A DNA stretch of 47,057 nucleotides from Aureispira sp964445645. GTDB taxonomy: Bacteria; Bacteroidota; Bacteroidia; Chitinophagales; Saprospiraceae. Positions within the stretch are counted from its first letter, which is position 1; every line of letters starts with the position of its first letter. The stretch is taken from contig CAYULH010000031.1 in assembly GCA_964445645.1 (NCBI GenBank), positions 1 through 47,057 of the forward strand, written 5' to 3'. This document shows, piece after piece, positions 7,792 to 16,142 of this stretch. The notes below the pieces were generated by a model. The model ran no database searches. It was not told the origin of the DNA and saw only the letters and a list, made by a program, of their open reading frames with translations. The position numbers and the translations under genes were made by a program.

Positions 7792-8520
7792 ATGAAGTAC
7801 GCCTTAGTAACAGGAGGATCAAGAGGAATAGGCCGCGCTATTTGCGAAAAACTAGCCGAAATGAATTACCATATTTTGGTGAATTATACCAGCAATGAAG
7901 CCGCCGCCCAAGAAACAGCCCAATTGGTAGAAGCCAAAGGAAGCCAAGCGACTTTGTTGCGTTTTGATGTCGCCAATAAGGCGATGGTAGAAGAGGTATT
8001 GGGGGGCTGGATGGCAGCACACGAAGACACTCCTATAGAAGTCCTCATCAACAATGCTGGCTTTAGAAAAGACGCTTTGTTTATGTGGATGGAAGAAGAA
8101 CTTTGGCAATCTGTCCTTGATGTGAATGTGGCTGGTTTTTATAATGTAACCAAACCTATTTTTGCCAAAATGCTCACGCACAGATATGGCCGCATTATTA
8201 ATATTGTTTCCTTGTCTGGCATCAAGGGTATGCCGGGGCAAACCAATTATTCGGCGGCCAAAGCGGCCGTTATTGGTGCCACCAAAGCACTAGCTCAAGA
8301 GGTTGGCCGCGCCAAAATAACCGTCAATGCTGTTGCTCCCGGTTTTATCAAAACCGATATGATTCAAGATATTGACGAGAAAAAATATCGCTCTATTATT
8401 CCGCTTCGTCGCTTTGGGCAGGCAGAAGAAGTAGCCGATTTGGTGGCTTTCTTGGCTTCCGAAAAAGCAGGCTATATCACAGGCGAAGTTATTTCTATCA
8501 ATGGTGGTTTACACACCTAA
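7792..8520 (+). CDS. fabG: 3-oxoacyl-ACP reductase (FabG-like SDR)
   Basis: This 242-residue short-chain dehydrogenase would reduce the beta-keto group of ACP-bound intermediates with NADPH. It has the cofactor motif VTGGSRGIGRAI at residues 6-17, NNAG near residue 88, a catalytic Ser in NIVSLSGIKG and Tyr/Lys in NYSAAKAAV. The C-terminus ends with the usual ITGEVISINGGLHT. The ATG at 7792 gives the standard FabG length, and the upstream TTG is not needed. Genes on both sides encode polyene-building enzymes, and the next start lies 13 bases downstream. It is the equivalent of the ketoreductase ApeQ of aryl-polyene systems. Confidence 0.93.
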   Translation: MKYALVTGGSRGIGRAICEKLAEMNYHILVNYTSNEAAAQETAQLVEAKGSQATLLRFDVANKAMVEEVLGGWMAAHEDTPIEVLINNAGFRKDALFMWMEEELWQSVLDVNVAGFYNVTKPIFAKMLTHRYGRIINIVSLSGIKGMPGQTNYSAAKAAVIGATKALAQEVGRAKITVNAVAPGFIKTDMIQDIDEKKYRSIIPLRRFGQAEEVADLVAFLASEKAGYITGEVISINGGLHT

Positions 8521-8533
8521 GCTATATAAACAG

Positions 8534-9757
8534 ATGAATAGAGTTGTCATTACAGGAATGGGTATTTACTCTTGCTTAGGCACCAACCTAGCAGAAGTTC
8601 GGGAAGCACTCCAAGCTGGTCGTTCTGGTATTGGTATTGATCCTTTGCGTCTCGAAATGGGCTACAGCTCTGCCCTAACAGGTATACTGCCTCAACCCAA
8701 CCTCAAAAAAATGCTCAAACGCCGAATGCGCGTGGGCATGGGCCAAGAAAGTGAATATGCTTATTTGGCTACTATAGAAGCCTTCAAAGAAGCAGGTATT
8801 GATGATGCCTTTTTAGATAGTCGTCCTATTGGTTTGTTGTATGGTAATGATAGCACGGCCAAATCGGTCATAGAAAGCAATGACAAATTGCGTGAAGTCA
8901 AAGACACGGCTCTAATGGGTTCGGGTAGTATTTTCAAGTCTATGAATTCTACCATCAATATGAACCTATCGACCATATTTCGCCTCAAGGGCATTAATTT
9001 TACGGTTAGTGCAGCTTGTGCCAGTGGCTCCCATGCCATAGGATTGGGCTATATGTTTATCAAACAAGGGTTGCAAGATGTGGTGGTTTGTGGAGGTGCT
9101 CAAGAGGTTAATGCTTGGGCAATGGGAAGTTTTGATGGCTTGGGTGCTTTTTCGGGGCGCATGGATGCCCCTAGTAAAGCCTCTCGGCCCTTTGATGTGG
9201 GGAGAGATGGATTGGTGCCTAGTGGGGGTGGAGCTACTGTTATTCTGGAAAGCTATGATTCGGCTGTAGCTAGAGGCGCCCATATTTTGGGCGAAGTGAT
9301 TGGTTATGGTTTCTCGTCCAATGGCTTGCACATCTCTCAGCCTAGTGTAGAAGGGCCTGAACGTTCTTTAAGAATGGCCTTGCAACAAGCTAATATAGCC
9401 GCCAATACTATTGATTATGTCAATGCTCATGCTACTTCCACGCCACTGGGCGACAAGCACGAGGCAATGGCCTTGAGCGCAATTTTTGGAGGCGACAATT
9501 GCCCTTATATTAGTTCTACCAAATCTATGACAGGGCACGAATGTTGGATGGCAGGAGCAAGCGAAATTGTATACAGTTTGCTCATGATGCAACACTCTTT
9601 TGTAGCACCCAATATCAATTTAGAACAAGTAGCCGAAGAGGCGAAACCGCTCAATATTCCGACAAAAACTGTCCAACATAATATTAATACCTTCTTGTCC
9701 AACTCCTTTGGGTTTGGAGGCACTAATTCCTCATTAATTATACAAAAAATCAATTAA
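8534..9757 (+). CDS. Beta-ketoacyl-ACP synthase (FabF-like), complete triad
   Basis: This 407-residue thiolase-fold enzyme would catalyse decarboxylative Claisen condensation. The active-site Cys162 lies in VSAACASGSHAIG, and the two histidines lie in NAHATSTPLGDKHEA and STKSMTGHECWMAGAS. The triad is therefore Cys-His-His, as in FabB/FabF. The ATG at 8534 lies 13 bases after the fabG stop and is preferred to the one at 8501, which would overlap fabG and add 11 unmatched residues. An ACP gene follows after 3 bases. Which of the three ketosynthases starts the chain and which extends it cannot be decided from sequence. Confidence 0.92.
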   Translation: MNRVVITGMGIYSCLGTNLAEVREALQAGRSGIGIDPLRLEMGYSSALTGILPQPNLKKMLKRRMRVGMGQESEYAYLATIEAFKEAGIDDAFLDSRPIGLLYGNDSTAKSVIESNDKLREVKDTALMGSGSIFKSMNSTINMNLSTIFRLKGINFTVSAACASGSHAIGLGYMFIKQGLQDVVVCGGAQEVNAWAMGSFDGLGAFSGRMDAPSKASRPFDVGRDGLVPSGGGATVILESYDSAVARGAHILGEVIGYGFSSNGLHISQPSVEGPERSLRMALQQANIAANTIDYVNAHATSTPLGDKHEAMALSAIFGGDNCPYISSTKSMTGHECWMAGASEIVYSLLMMQHSFVAPNINLEQVAEEAKPLNIPTKTVQHNINTFLSNSFGFGGTNSSLIIQKIN

Positions 9758-9760
9758 ACC

Positions 9761-10024
9761 ATGAATAGAACAGAAATTATAGAAATTGCCAACAGCTTTT
9801 TGATAGATGAATTTGAAGTAGATCCTGCTGATATTGTACTAGAAGAAAACCTACACGAAACCCTAGACTTAGATAGTTTGGATTATGTAGATTTGGTGGT
9901 GGTTATTCAAAGTCACTTTGGGTTCAAACTTACAGCCGAGGACTTCAAAGGTGTGGATTCCTTTGATGATTTCTACACCATGATCGAGGAGCATCTAGCT
10001 ATACACACTCAGGCAAAGGTCTAA
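9761..10024 (+). CDS. Acyl carrier protein (first)
   Basis: This 87-residue acidic four-helix carrier protein has the phosphopantetheine attachment serine in DLDSLDYVDLVVVIQ. Acidic residues before and after the motif (EENLHETLDLDS, then FGFKLTAEDFKGVDSFDDF) are typical. It sits between a ketosynthase and an acyltransferase gene in the pigment operon. Its substrate would be the aryl starter or growing polyene. Two ACPs are also standard in aryl-polyene clusters. Confidence 0.93.
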   Translation: MNRTEIIEIANSFLIDEFEVDPADIVLEENLHETLDLDSLDYVDLVVVIQSHFGFKLTAEDFKGVDSFDDFYTMIEEHLAIHTQAKV

Positions 10025-10040
10025 ACCCTAGGAAATAAAA

Positions 10041-10958
10041 ATGGCTAATTGGAAAGGAAAAACTAGAGGTGGTTTATTGGGATACCAAATTTTTGTATTC
10101 CTAATTCGCTATGCAGGGCTTAGAGCTGCTTATAGCTTGCTGCTGTTTGTAGCCTTCTATTTTGTTTTCTTTTCGCCCACGGCCAGTCGTTCTATTTATT
10201 CTTTTTTTAGAAAACGATTGGGCAAAGGGCTTTTGACTAGTCTTTGGGGCATTTATAGAACCTACTGGGCTTTTGGTCAAGCACTGATTGATCGAACGGC
10301 TGTTTTGGCGGGTTTTAGCAATAAATTCACCTATGACTTTGATGGCGAACCCCACATCCATGAGATGGCCGAAGCAGGCAAGGGAGGCGTACTATTGAGT
10401 ATTCATGGTGGCAATTGGTCTATGGCTGGCTCTATGCTAGAGGAAAATGTAGGCCACAGTGCCCGTATCAATATTGTTATGCTCGAAGCAGAACACAAAA
10501 AGATACAAGCCTTTCTCAAAAATATCCAAGTCAAGCAGGCGGCCAATATTATTGGAATAGGAGAAGATTTTTCGCATATCATTGCTATGGGTAGCGCTTT
10601 GCGCCAAGGGGAATTGCTGTGTATGCACGGCGATCGTTTTTTGCCGGGGGCAGCAACCATTGAAGTTGATTTTTTGGGAGCAACTGCCCATTTTCCAGCA
10701 GGCCCTTTCCAATTAATTAGCCGTATGAAAGTGCCTTACAGCTTTGTTTTTGCCTTCAAAGAAAAGAGTAGTCATTATCATTTTTATGCGACACCTGTAC
10801 AACAAGAACCAATTACACCGCAGGCAGCTGCCCAGCAATTTGCACAAGAAGTAGAAACCCAACTCCAAAAATATCCTTATCAATGGTATAATTTTTATGA
10901 TTTTTGGGCAACGCCTTCTACTACTAAGAAAACCAACTTACAAACAAGCAATGAATAA
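10041..10958 (+). CDS. HtrB/LpxL-like lysophospholipid acyltransferase
   Basis: This 305-residue protein has an N-terminal hydrophobic segment at about residues 13-50 that would anchor it in the inner membrane. It carries the LpxL-type motif LSIHGGNWSMAGSML, whose His belongs to the HxxxxE/D-like catalytic motif, and later LCMHGDRFLPGA. Family members transfer acyl chains from ACP or CoA to lipid acceptors. In flexirubin and aryl-polyene clusters such enzymes are thought to attach or esterify the pigment. The stop overlaps the next gene start by 8 bases. Confidence 0.85.
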   Translation: MANWKGKTRGGLLGYQIFVFLIRYAGLRAAYSLLLFVAFYFVFFSPTASRSIYSFFRKRLGKGLLTSLWGIYRTYWAFGQALIDRTAVLAGFSNKFTYDFDGEPHIHEMAEAGKGGVLLSIHGGNWSMAGSMLEENVGHSARINIVMLEAEHKKIQAFLKNIQVKQAANIIGIGEDFSHIIAMGSALRQGELLCMHGDRFLPGAATIEVDFLGATAHFPAGPFQLISRMKVPYSFVFAFKEKSSHYHFYATPVQQEPITPQAAAQQFAQEVETQLQKYPYQWYNFYDFWATPSTTKKTNLQTSNE

Positions 10959-11394
10959 TTCAACACCACTAGCCGAGGGGGCTGCCCTGCTGCAATGGAT
11001 TCCACAAAGAGCACCAATGGTATTGATAGACAAAGTTTGGTCGGCCGATGCTACACAGGCCACCACTAGTTTATTGGTTCAAGAAGCTACTATTTTTTGT
11101 GAGAATGGCTATTTGCAAGCACCAGCATTGGCCGAAAATATTGCCCAAACAGCAGCCGCACAAGCAGGCTTTTTGGCGCAGCAACAGGGTATTGAGGCGC
11201 CTGTTGGTTTTATTGGAGCTATGAAAAATTTGGTCATTGCAGCGCTGCCCGCTGTAGGCGAAGAATTACAAACACAAATTACAGTAGAAAATAGCATTCT
11301 AAATTTCACCCTCATCAAAGGAGTTTCCAAAGTAGGAGAACGTTTGATAGCCGAGGTAGAAATGAAAATTTTTATTGCAGAAACAACTACCTAA
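10951..11394 (+). CDS. Hotdog dehydratase-like subunit keeping Glu but lacking His (ApeP-like)
   Basis: This 147-residue hotdog-fold protein starts at the ATG at 10951, overlapping the previous stop. The segment QAPALAENIAQTAAAQAG aligns with the FabZ helix that carries the catalytic Glu (here Glu62). The catalytic His expected 14 residues earlier is Ile48, and the whole protein contains no histidine. It therefore cannot have a normal FabZ His-Glu site on its own. The second hotdog protein at 18225 shows the reverse pattern. In aryl-polyene biosynthesis two dehydratase-like proteins, ApeI and ApeP, form a complex, and this protein fits the ApeP place. Confidence 0.8.
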   Translation: MNNSTPLAEGAALLQWIPQRAPMVLIDKVWSADATQATTSLLVQEATIFCENGYLQAPALAENIAQTAAAQAGFLAQQQGIEAPVGFIGAMKNLVIAALPAVGEELQTQITVENSILNFTLIKGVSKVGERLIAEVEMKIFIAETTT

Positions 11395-11411
11395 AAAGAA
11401 GAATTAGAGGC

Positions 11412-11870
11412 ATGGCAAAAGCAAGAAGGGGACAGCGCAAACGAATGACAGGCAAAACACTAACACATAGTTTTGAGCAAGCCATTAAGTTTAGTGAAGT
11501 AGATTCTATGGGGGTGGTCTGGCATGGGCATTACATCCGTTTTTTTGAAGATGGACGAGAGGCATGGGGCCAACAATATGGCATTACCTACTTGGATGTA
11601 GCCAACAATGGTTTTGTTATTCCTATTGTTAGTATGCACTGTGAGAATATGAATCCATTGTTGTATGGCGACACGGCCATTATCGAAACCACTTTTATAG
11701 ATAGCCCTGCTGCTAAGTTGTATTTTGATTATAAAATTTATAGAAAAAAAGATGGAGCATTAGCCGCTACAGGCACTACTACACAAGTTTTTTTAGATGA
11801 AAATCGAGCATTGTACTTAACCATTCCTGCTTTTTATGAAGCATGGAAAAAACGCTGGAATTTGATCTAA
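11412..11870 (+). CDS. Acyl-CoA/ACP thioesterase, 4-hydroxybenzoyl-CoA thioesterase type
   Basis: This 152-residue hotdog protein contains the family signature FSEVDSMGVVWHGHYIRFFE followed by DGREAW. An Asp near the V-x-W-x-x-Y segment marks the 4HBT-type active site. The C-terminal strands (AAKLYFDYKIYRK, GTTTQVFLD) are typical. It could release or edit aryl or polyene thioesters. A near-Shine-Dalgarno stretch (agagg) precedes the ATG, which is unusual for this window. An internal ATG at 11445 is a possible alternative. The next gene starts 41 bases after its stop if the preferred ATG is used. Confidence 0.87.
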   Translation: MAKARRGQRKRMTGKTLTHSFEQAIKFSEVDSMGVVWHGHYIRFFEDGREAWGQQYGITYLDVANNGFVIPIVSMHCENMNPLLYGDTAIIETTFIDSPAAKLYFDYKIYRKKDGALAATGTTTQVFLDENRALYLTIPAFYEAWKKRWNLI

Positions 11871-11911
11871 TTACAACCCAAAACCAACAACTTGCTCTAC
11901 AAGAACAAAAT

Positions 11912-13072
11912 ATGCAACAACCAACTATATATTGCCTAGCAGATAATTTGACCACTGCATTGGGATTTACAACAGCCGACAACCTGACTCAAATACGAGC
12001 AGAACAAACGGGAGTGCATGTACACCACTCTACCGCCTTGTATCCTGATCCTGTTTGGGTGTCCAAGATTGATCCTGACTTAGAAGCTACTCATATCCAA
12101 CAGCTTTCTAAGGCCAACAATTACACCCGCTTAGAGCAATTGTTTATTTGGTCCATTCAGGAGGCAGCCCAACAAATAGCCTTAGACCTCAGCCAAAAAG
12201 ACACCTTAATTATCTTAGCTTCTACCAAGGGGAATATTGATGTATTGGAGGACAAAGCAGCCCCCGCATTTAGCAAAGAACGTTCGTATTTGGGGGCAAT
12301 GGCTGCAGCAGTGCAAGCCTATTTTAAGCAGCCCAATACGCCTGTAGTGGTCTGCAATGCTTGTATTTCGGGGGTGTTGGCCTTGGATATTGCCAAACGC
12401 TACTTGAGAGCAGGACGTTACAAGCAGGTGGTGGTAGCTGGCGGCGACTTGGTAACAGAATTTACCCTATCAGGCTTTCAATCCTTCAAGGCCATGAGTC
12501 CCGGCCCTTGCAAACCGTTTGATGCTGCTCGTGCTGGCATCAATTTGGGCGAGGGGGTAGGCACTCTAATTTTGGGCACACAGCCCAACACCCAAGCAGC
12601 TCCTTCCATTGTACTCAAAGGAGGTGCTTCCTCCAATGATGCCAATCATATTTCGGGCCCTTCCAGAACAGGCGAAGGACTGCACATTGCCATACAGAAA
12701 GCCCTCAAAGATGCCCAGAGCCAAGCCCAAGAAATGGACTATTTGTCCATGCACGGCACCGCCACCCCATACAATGATGAAATGGAAGCCAAGGCTTTGG
12801 CTACTGCCCAATTGCAAAACGTACCTCTCAATAGTCTAAAGGGCTATTTTGGACATACCTTGGGGGCTGCTGGACTGATTGAAAGCATTATTGCTACTTG
12901 GTCTTTGCGAGAAAATCAATTGTACTGTTCCTTGGGTTTTGAAAACTTGGGGGTTTCTGTGCCTTTAAATATTATTCGTCAAACACAAACACAAAAGCTA
13001 CAAAGTTGCCTCAAAACTGCATCAGGTTTTGGAGGCTGCAATGCAGCAATTGTATTCTCAAAACAAGCCTAA
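11912..13072 (+). CDS. Beta-ketoacyl-ACP synthase, complete triad (second)
   Basis: This 386-residue ketosynthase has the active-site Cys in VVCNACISGVLALD. The histidines lie in YLSMHGTATPYNDEMEA and GYFGHTLGAAGLIES, so the triad is complete. I chose the ATG at 11912, where the thiolase fold begins. The one at 11843 would overlap the thioesterase gene by 28 bases and add 23 low-complexity residues. The preceding sequence is more divergent than in FabF, with a Val-Cys-Asn before the Cys, so it may be specialised for starter condensation. That is inference. Confidence 0.9.
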   Translation: MQQPTIYCLADNLTTALGFTTADNLTQIRAEQTGVHVHHSTALYPDPVWVSKIDPDLEATHIQQLSKANNYTRLEQLFIWSIQEAAQQIALDLSQKDTLIILASTKGNIDVLEDKAAPAFSKERSYLGAMAAAVQAYFKQPNTPVVVCNACISGVLALDIAKRYLRAGRYKQVVVAGGDLVTEFTLSGFQSFKAMSPGPCKPFDAARAGINLGEGVGTLILGTQPNTQAAPSIVLKGGASSNDANHISGPSRTGEGLHIAIQKALKDAQSQAQEMDYLSMHGTATPYNDEMEAKALATAQLQNVPLNSLKGYFGHTLGAAGLIESIIATWSLRENQLYCSLGFENLGVSVPLNIIRQTQTQKLQSCLKTASGFGGCNAAIVFSKQA

Positions 13073-13648
13073 ATGGAAACTACTACTACGGTTCAATCCT
13101 TAGGCTCTTGTACCATTACCCAAGGCCAAATTCTGCACAATCAAGCACTTTGGTTGGAGGAGCAAAAATTGTCTTTTGGCAAATTTATAAAACAAGCTTA
13201 TCGCCAATTGGACTGGAATTATCCTAAGTTTCACAAAATGGATCGCCTTTGCAAATTGGCAACCGTTACAGCTAGAATCTTGCTACAAAATGGGGCTTTG
13301 GATGATTATGAATCTGAAGATATTGCTGTTGTTATTGCCAACAAAACAGCTACTTATCATACAGATAGCAAGCATATTGCCTCTATCCAAGATCGAGACC
13401 ATTATTATCCTAGTCCTGCTGTATTTGTATACACCTTGCCCAATATTTTGGTGGGGGAGTTGTGTATTCAATATAAGATCAAGGGGGAGGCGGCCTTCTT
13501 TATTCAAGAACAAGCCAATTTGCCTTTTTTGATGGACTATAGCCAATTATTACTAGAAAGTGGAGCAGCCAAAATTTGCCTCACTGGTTGGGTAGAGTAT
13601 ACAGAAGCACATTATCACTCAGAATTACACCTATTAAAAATTAACTAA
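13073..13648 (+). CDS. Half-length ketosynthase-like protein with Gln at the Cys position
   Basis: This 191-residue protein starts directly after the previous stop. It looks like only the N-terminal half of a thiolase-fold chain-length factor. Its segment from Asn in LPNILVGELC to IQEQ can be laid over the chain-length factor at 15149 (NTVAGQIALL to VQGK) without gaps, over 22 positions. Both have Gln where ketosynthases have the catalytic Cys. There is no C-terminal half and neither catalytic histidine. It probably has a structural or partner role. It could also be a truncated gene, but it has its own clean start and stop and conserved spacing inside the operon. Confidence 0.65.
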   Translation: METTTTVQSLGSCTITQGQILHNQALWLEEQKLSFGKFIKQAYRQLDWNYPKFHKMDRLCKLATVTARILLQNGALDDYESEDIAVVIANKTATYHTDSKHIASIQDRDHYYPSPAVFVYTLPNILVGELCIQYKIKGEAAFFIQEQANLPFLMDYSQLLLESGAAKICLTGWVEYTEAHYHSELHLLKIN

Positions 13649-13663
13649 AATCAATATACAAAC

Positions 13664-13924
13664 ATGAAAGATTTAATAGAGAAGCTAAAGGTTCAAGTAA
13701 TCCAACAACTCAATTTGGAAGATGTAGAGCCAGCAGAAATTGATCCTAATGAAAACTTATTTGCAGCAGACAATGAGTTGGGATTGGATTCTATTGATGC
13801 CTTGGAATTGATTGTTTTGCTCGACAAAGAGTACAACATCAAAATCAAGAATGCAGAGGAAGGTAAAAAGGTGTTCCAATCCTTGACCACTATGGCAGAA
13901 TACATTGCACAACACCAATCCTAA
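13664..13924 (+). CDS. Acyl carrier protein (second)
   Basis: This 86-residue ACP has the phosphopantetheine serine in NELGLDSIDALELIVLLDKEY, close to the classic GLDSID motif. It begins 15 bases after the half-ketosynthase and ends 9 bases before a complete ketosynthase. The sequence differs clearly from the first ACP (DLDSLDYVDL), so the two probably serve different steps, for example starter loading versus chain elongation. Confidence 0.93.
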   Translation: MKDLIEKLKVQVIQQLNLEDVEPAEIDPNENLFAADNELGLDSIDALELIVLLDKEYNIKIKNAEEGKKVFQSLTTMAEYIAQHQS

Positions 13925-13933
13925 TTTTGATTC

Positions 13934-15145
13934 ATGGCTTCGTCAACACGCGTCTTTATTACTGGAATAGGTTGTATTTCTGCTATTGGTCAGAACGTGT
14001 CTGCCACCATCCAAAACCTCAAAGCTGGGGTTTCGGGAGCTGGCCCTATCCAACAATTGCAAACACAACATAGGGGACAATTGCCCCTTTGTGAAGTGCC
14101 TTATAGCAATGCTGAATTAGCGGCCTTATTGCCTGCACTGGCTCCTAACGGTCGTTATACACGCACCACTTTATTGGCTTTGTTGGCTGCTCAGGAAGCT
14201 TGGCAACAAGCAGGCAGCCCTGCCCTCAACACAGGGATGACAGGCGTATTTTCGGGCAATACAGTGGGAGGCATGGACTTGAGTGAGCATTTTTATGGGG
14301 AGTTTTTGCAAGACCAACAGCAAGGGGATGTCAAGACATTATTGACGCATGAATGTGGAGAAAGCACGCAACAAATTGCAGATTATTTGCAAGCTACAGG
14401 CATGATTGCAACCATTAGTACCGCTTGTTCTTCGGCGGCCAATGCCATTATGCTAGGGGCTAGATTGCTCAAAAGTGGGCGCATCCATCGGGCAATTGTA
14501 GGTGGGGTAGATGCCTTGACCAAGTTTACTGTCAATGGATTTAATGTATTGCAAATCTTGGATCATGACTTGAGCCAGCCTTTTGATGAAGCTAGGCGAG
14601 GACTCAACTTGGGCGAGGGGGCTGGTTTTTTGGTCTTAGAAACAGCAGCAACAGCCCCCAAAGAAAGGCAACTGGCCGAATTGGTGGGCTATGCCAATAG
14701 CAATGATGCTTTTCACCAAACTGCCTCTTCTCCTGATGGTACCGGGGCTTATTTGGCTATGAAAGGAGCTTTGGAGCAAGCCGAACTGCAACCCAGTGCT
14801 ATTGATTACATCAATGTACACGGCACAGGCACAGCCAATAATGACTTATCTGAAGGCATGGCAATACAACGTTTGTTTGGGGCAGATATTCCAACCTTTA
14901 GTTCTACCAAGGCAGCCACAGGGCACACCTTAGGAGCAGCAGGAGGCATAGAAGCCGTGTTTTCGGTCATGGCCTTGCAAGAGCAGGTAGTTTATCCCAA
15001 TTTGCGTTTTGAAACCCCCATTGCAGCCCTTGAGCAGACACTCACTCCAGCCACCAGCACCCAATCCAAAACCATGCAATACATTTTGTCCAATTCTTTT
15101 GGTTTTGGTGGCAATACCTCTTCCTTGATTTTCAAAGCAGTTTAA
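13934..15145 (+). CDS. Beta-ketoacyl-ACP synthase, complete triad (third, paired with a chain-length factor)
   Basis: This 403-residue KS has Cys in TISTACSSAANAIMLG and His in INVHGTGTANNDLSEG and STKAATGHTLGAAGGIE. The motifs are the closest to FabF/KS-alpha of the three. It is followed after 3 bases by a protein with Gln at the Cys position, so the two look like a KS-alpha/KS-beta (chain-length factor) pair. This matches the ApeO:ApeC heterocomplex of aryl-polyene biosynthesis. It is the best candidate for the iterative polyene-elongating enzyme. Confidence 0.93.
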   Translation: MASSTRVFITGIGCISAIGQNVSATIQNLKAGVSGAGPIQQLQTQHRGQLPLCEVPYSNAELAALLPALAPNGRYTRTTLLALLAAQEAWQQAGSPALNTGMTGVFSGNTVGGMDLSEHFYGEFLQDQQQGDVKTLLTHECGESTQQIADYLQATGMIATISTACSSAANAIMLGARLLKSGRIHRAIVGGVDALTKFTVNGFNVLQILDHDLSQPFDEARRGLNLGEGAGFLVLETAATAPKERQLAELVGYANSNDAFHQTASSPDGTGAYLAMKGALEQAELQPSAIDYINVHGTGTANNDLSEGMAIQRLFGADIPTFSSTKAATGHTLGAAGGIEAVFSVMALQEQVVYPNLRFETPIAALEQTLTPATSTQSKTMQYILSNSFGFGGNTSSLIFKAV

Positions 15146-15148
15146 TTT

Positions 15149-16141
15149 ATGCAGCCAAAAGCTATTTACATCAATGCTTACAGTTCTATTTCTGCCCAAG
15201 ATAGTTTTTATAAGAATTGGGAGGAAATAGCCCAGCCTACTGGCTCCTTTTTAGATGCTCAAGAACCTCAATACAAGGATTTTTTATCCAGAAAACAATT
15301 GAGACGTATGAGTAGAGTGGTTAGGATGGGCTTGTCAACAGCCCTACAAGCCTTGGAACAAGCCGAGCAACCTACTATTGATGCCATTGTATCGGGTACG
15401 GCTTGGGGCTGTGTACAAGACACCGAAAAATTTTTGGAAGCTCTAATTGTCAACCAAGAACAATATTTAACCCCTACCGCTTTTGTACAATCTACTCACA
15501 ATACTGTAGCCGGTCAAATTGCTTTATTGCAAGGTAATAATGGCTATAACATGACCTATGTACAAGGCAAGGTTTCGTTTGAGTTGGCCTTAATTGATGC
15601 CTTGTTGTTATTAGAACAAACACACACTCAAACGGTCTTGGTCAATGGCTTGGATGAATTGACTCCCAATCTAAAAATTATGCTAGAACGGCTGCACTGT
15701 GCCCAAGCTCAACAAGTGATGGGAGAGGGGGCCAGTTGTTTTATTCTAAGCAAACAAGCTACCACCACTAGCAAAGCCTGTTTAATAGGTTGCAGCAGTG
15801 CCTATCTACCACAAGGTCAAGCAGCTCCCCCTTGGTCAGCTTTATTGGCGCAAGCCAATTGCCAAGCTGAGGATATTGATTTGCTCTTGTGTGGGCAAGC
15901 CCCAACAAAAGAGGTGCAAGCCATTTTTAAGCAAGCAACCAGTTGTTCTTATAGTAAACTCTGTGGTCATTATCCCACCAATGCAGCTTTTGCAATGGGA
16001 TTGGGTATTGAGTTATTACAAAAAAACAAGCAAGTGCAACAAGCTTTGGGGCTGCAAGGTGATTTTCCCAATCGTCTAGCTATTTATAATCAAGAAGGCC
16101 AACATAGAGCCTTGATTGTATTAGAAAAAGTAAAACAATAG
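15149..16141 (+). CDS. Chain-length factor-like ketosynthase homologue (KS-beta)
   Basis: This 330-residue thiolase-fold protein is shorter than the catalytic ketosynthases. At the nucleophile position it has Gln (MTYVQGKVSFELALID), the replacement typical of type II PKS chain-length factors. The first histidine motif is also replaced (LLLCGQAPTKEV), while a CGHYPTNAAFAMG segment aligns with the second. It is adjacent to the KS at 13934 and probably forms a heterodimer with it that sets polyene length. It lacks condensing activity by itself, inferred from the missing Cys. Confidence 0.88.
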   Translation: MQPKAIYINAYSSISAQDSFYKNWEEIAQPTGSFLDAQEPQYKDFLSRKQLRRMSRVVRMGLSTALQALEQAEQPTIDAIVSGTAWGCVQDTEKFLEALIVNQEQYLTPTAFVQSTHNTVAGQIALLQGNNGYNMTYVQGKVSFELALIDALLLLEQTHTQTVLVNGLDELTPNLKIMLERLHCAQAQQVMGEGASCFILSKQATTTSKACLIGCSSAYLPQGQAAPPWSALLAQANCQAEDIDLLLCGQAPTKEVQAIFKQATSCSYSKLCGHYPTNAAFAMGLGIELLQKNKQVQQALGLQGDFPNRLAIYNQEGQHRALIVLEKVKQ

Positions 16142-16142
16142 T

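Noticed and set aside
9368..9595. Minus-strand frame inside the ketosynthase gene
   Set aside because: It is a shadow frame covering the histidine motif region of a conserved gene.
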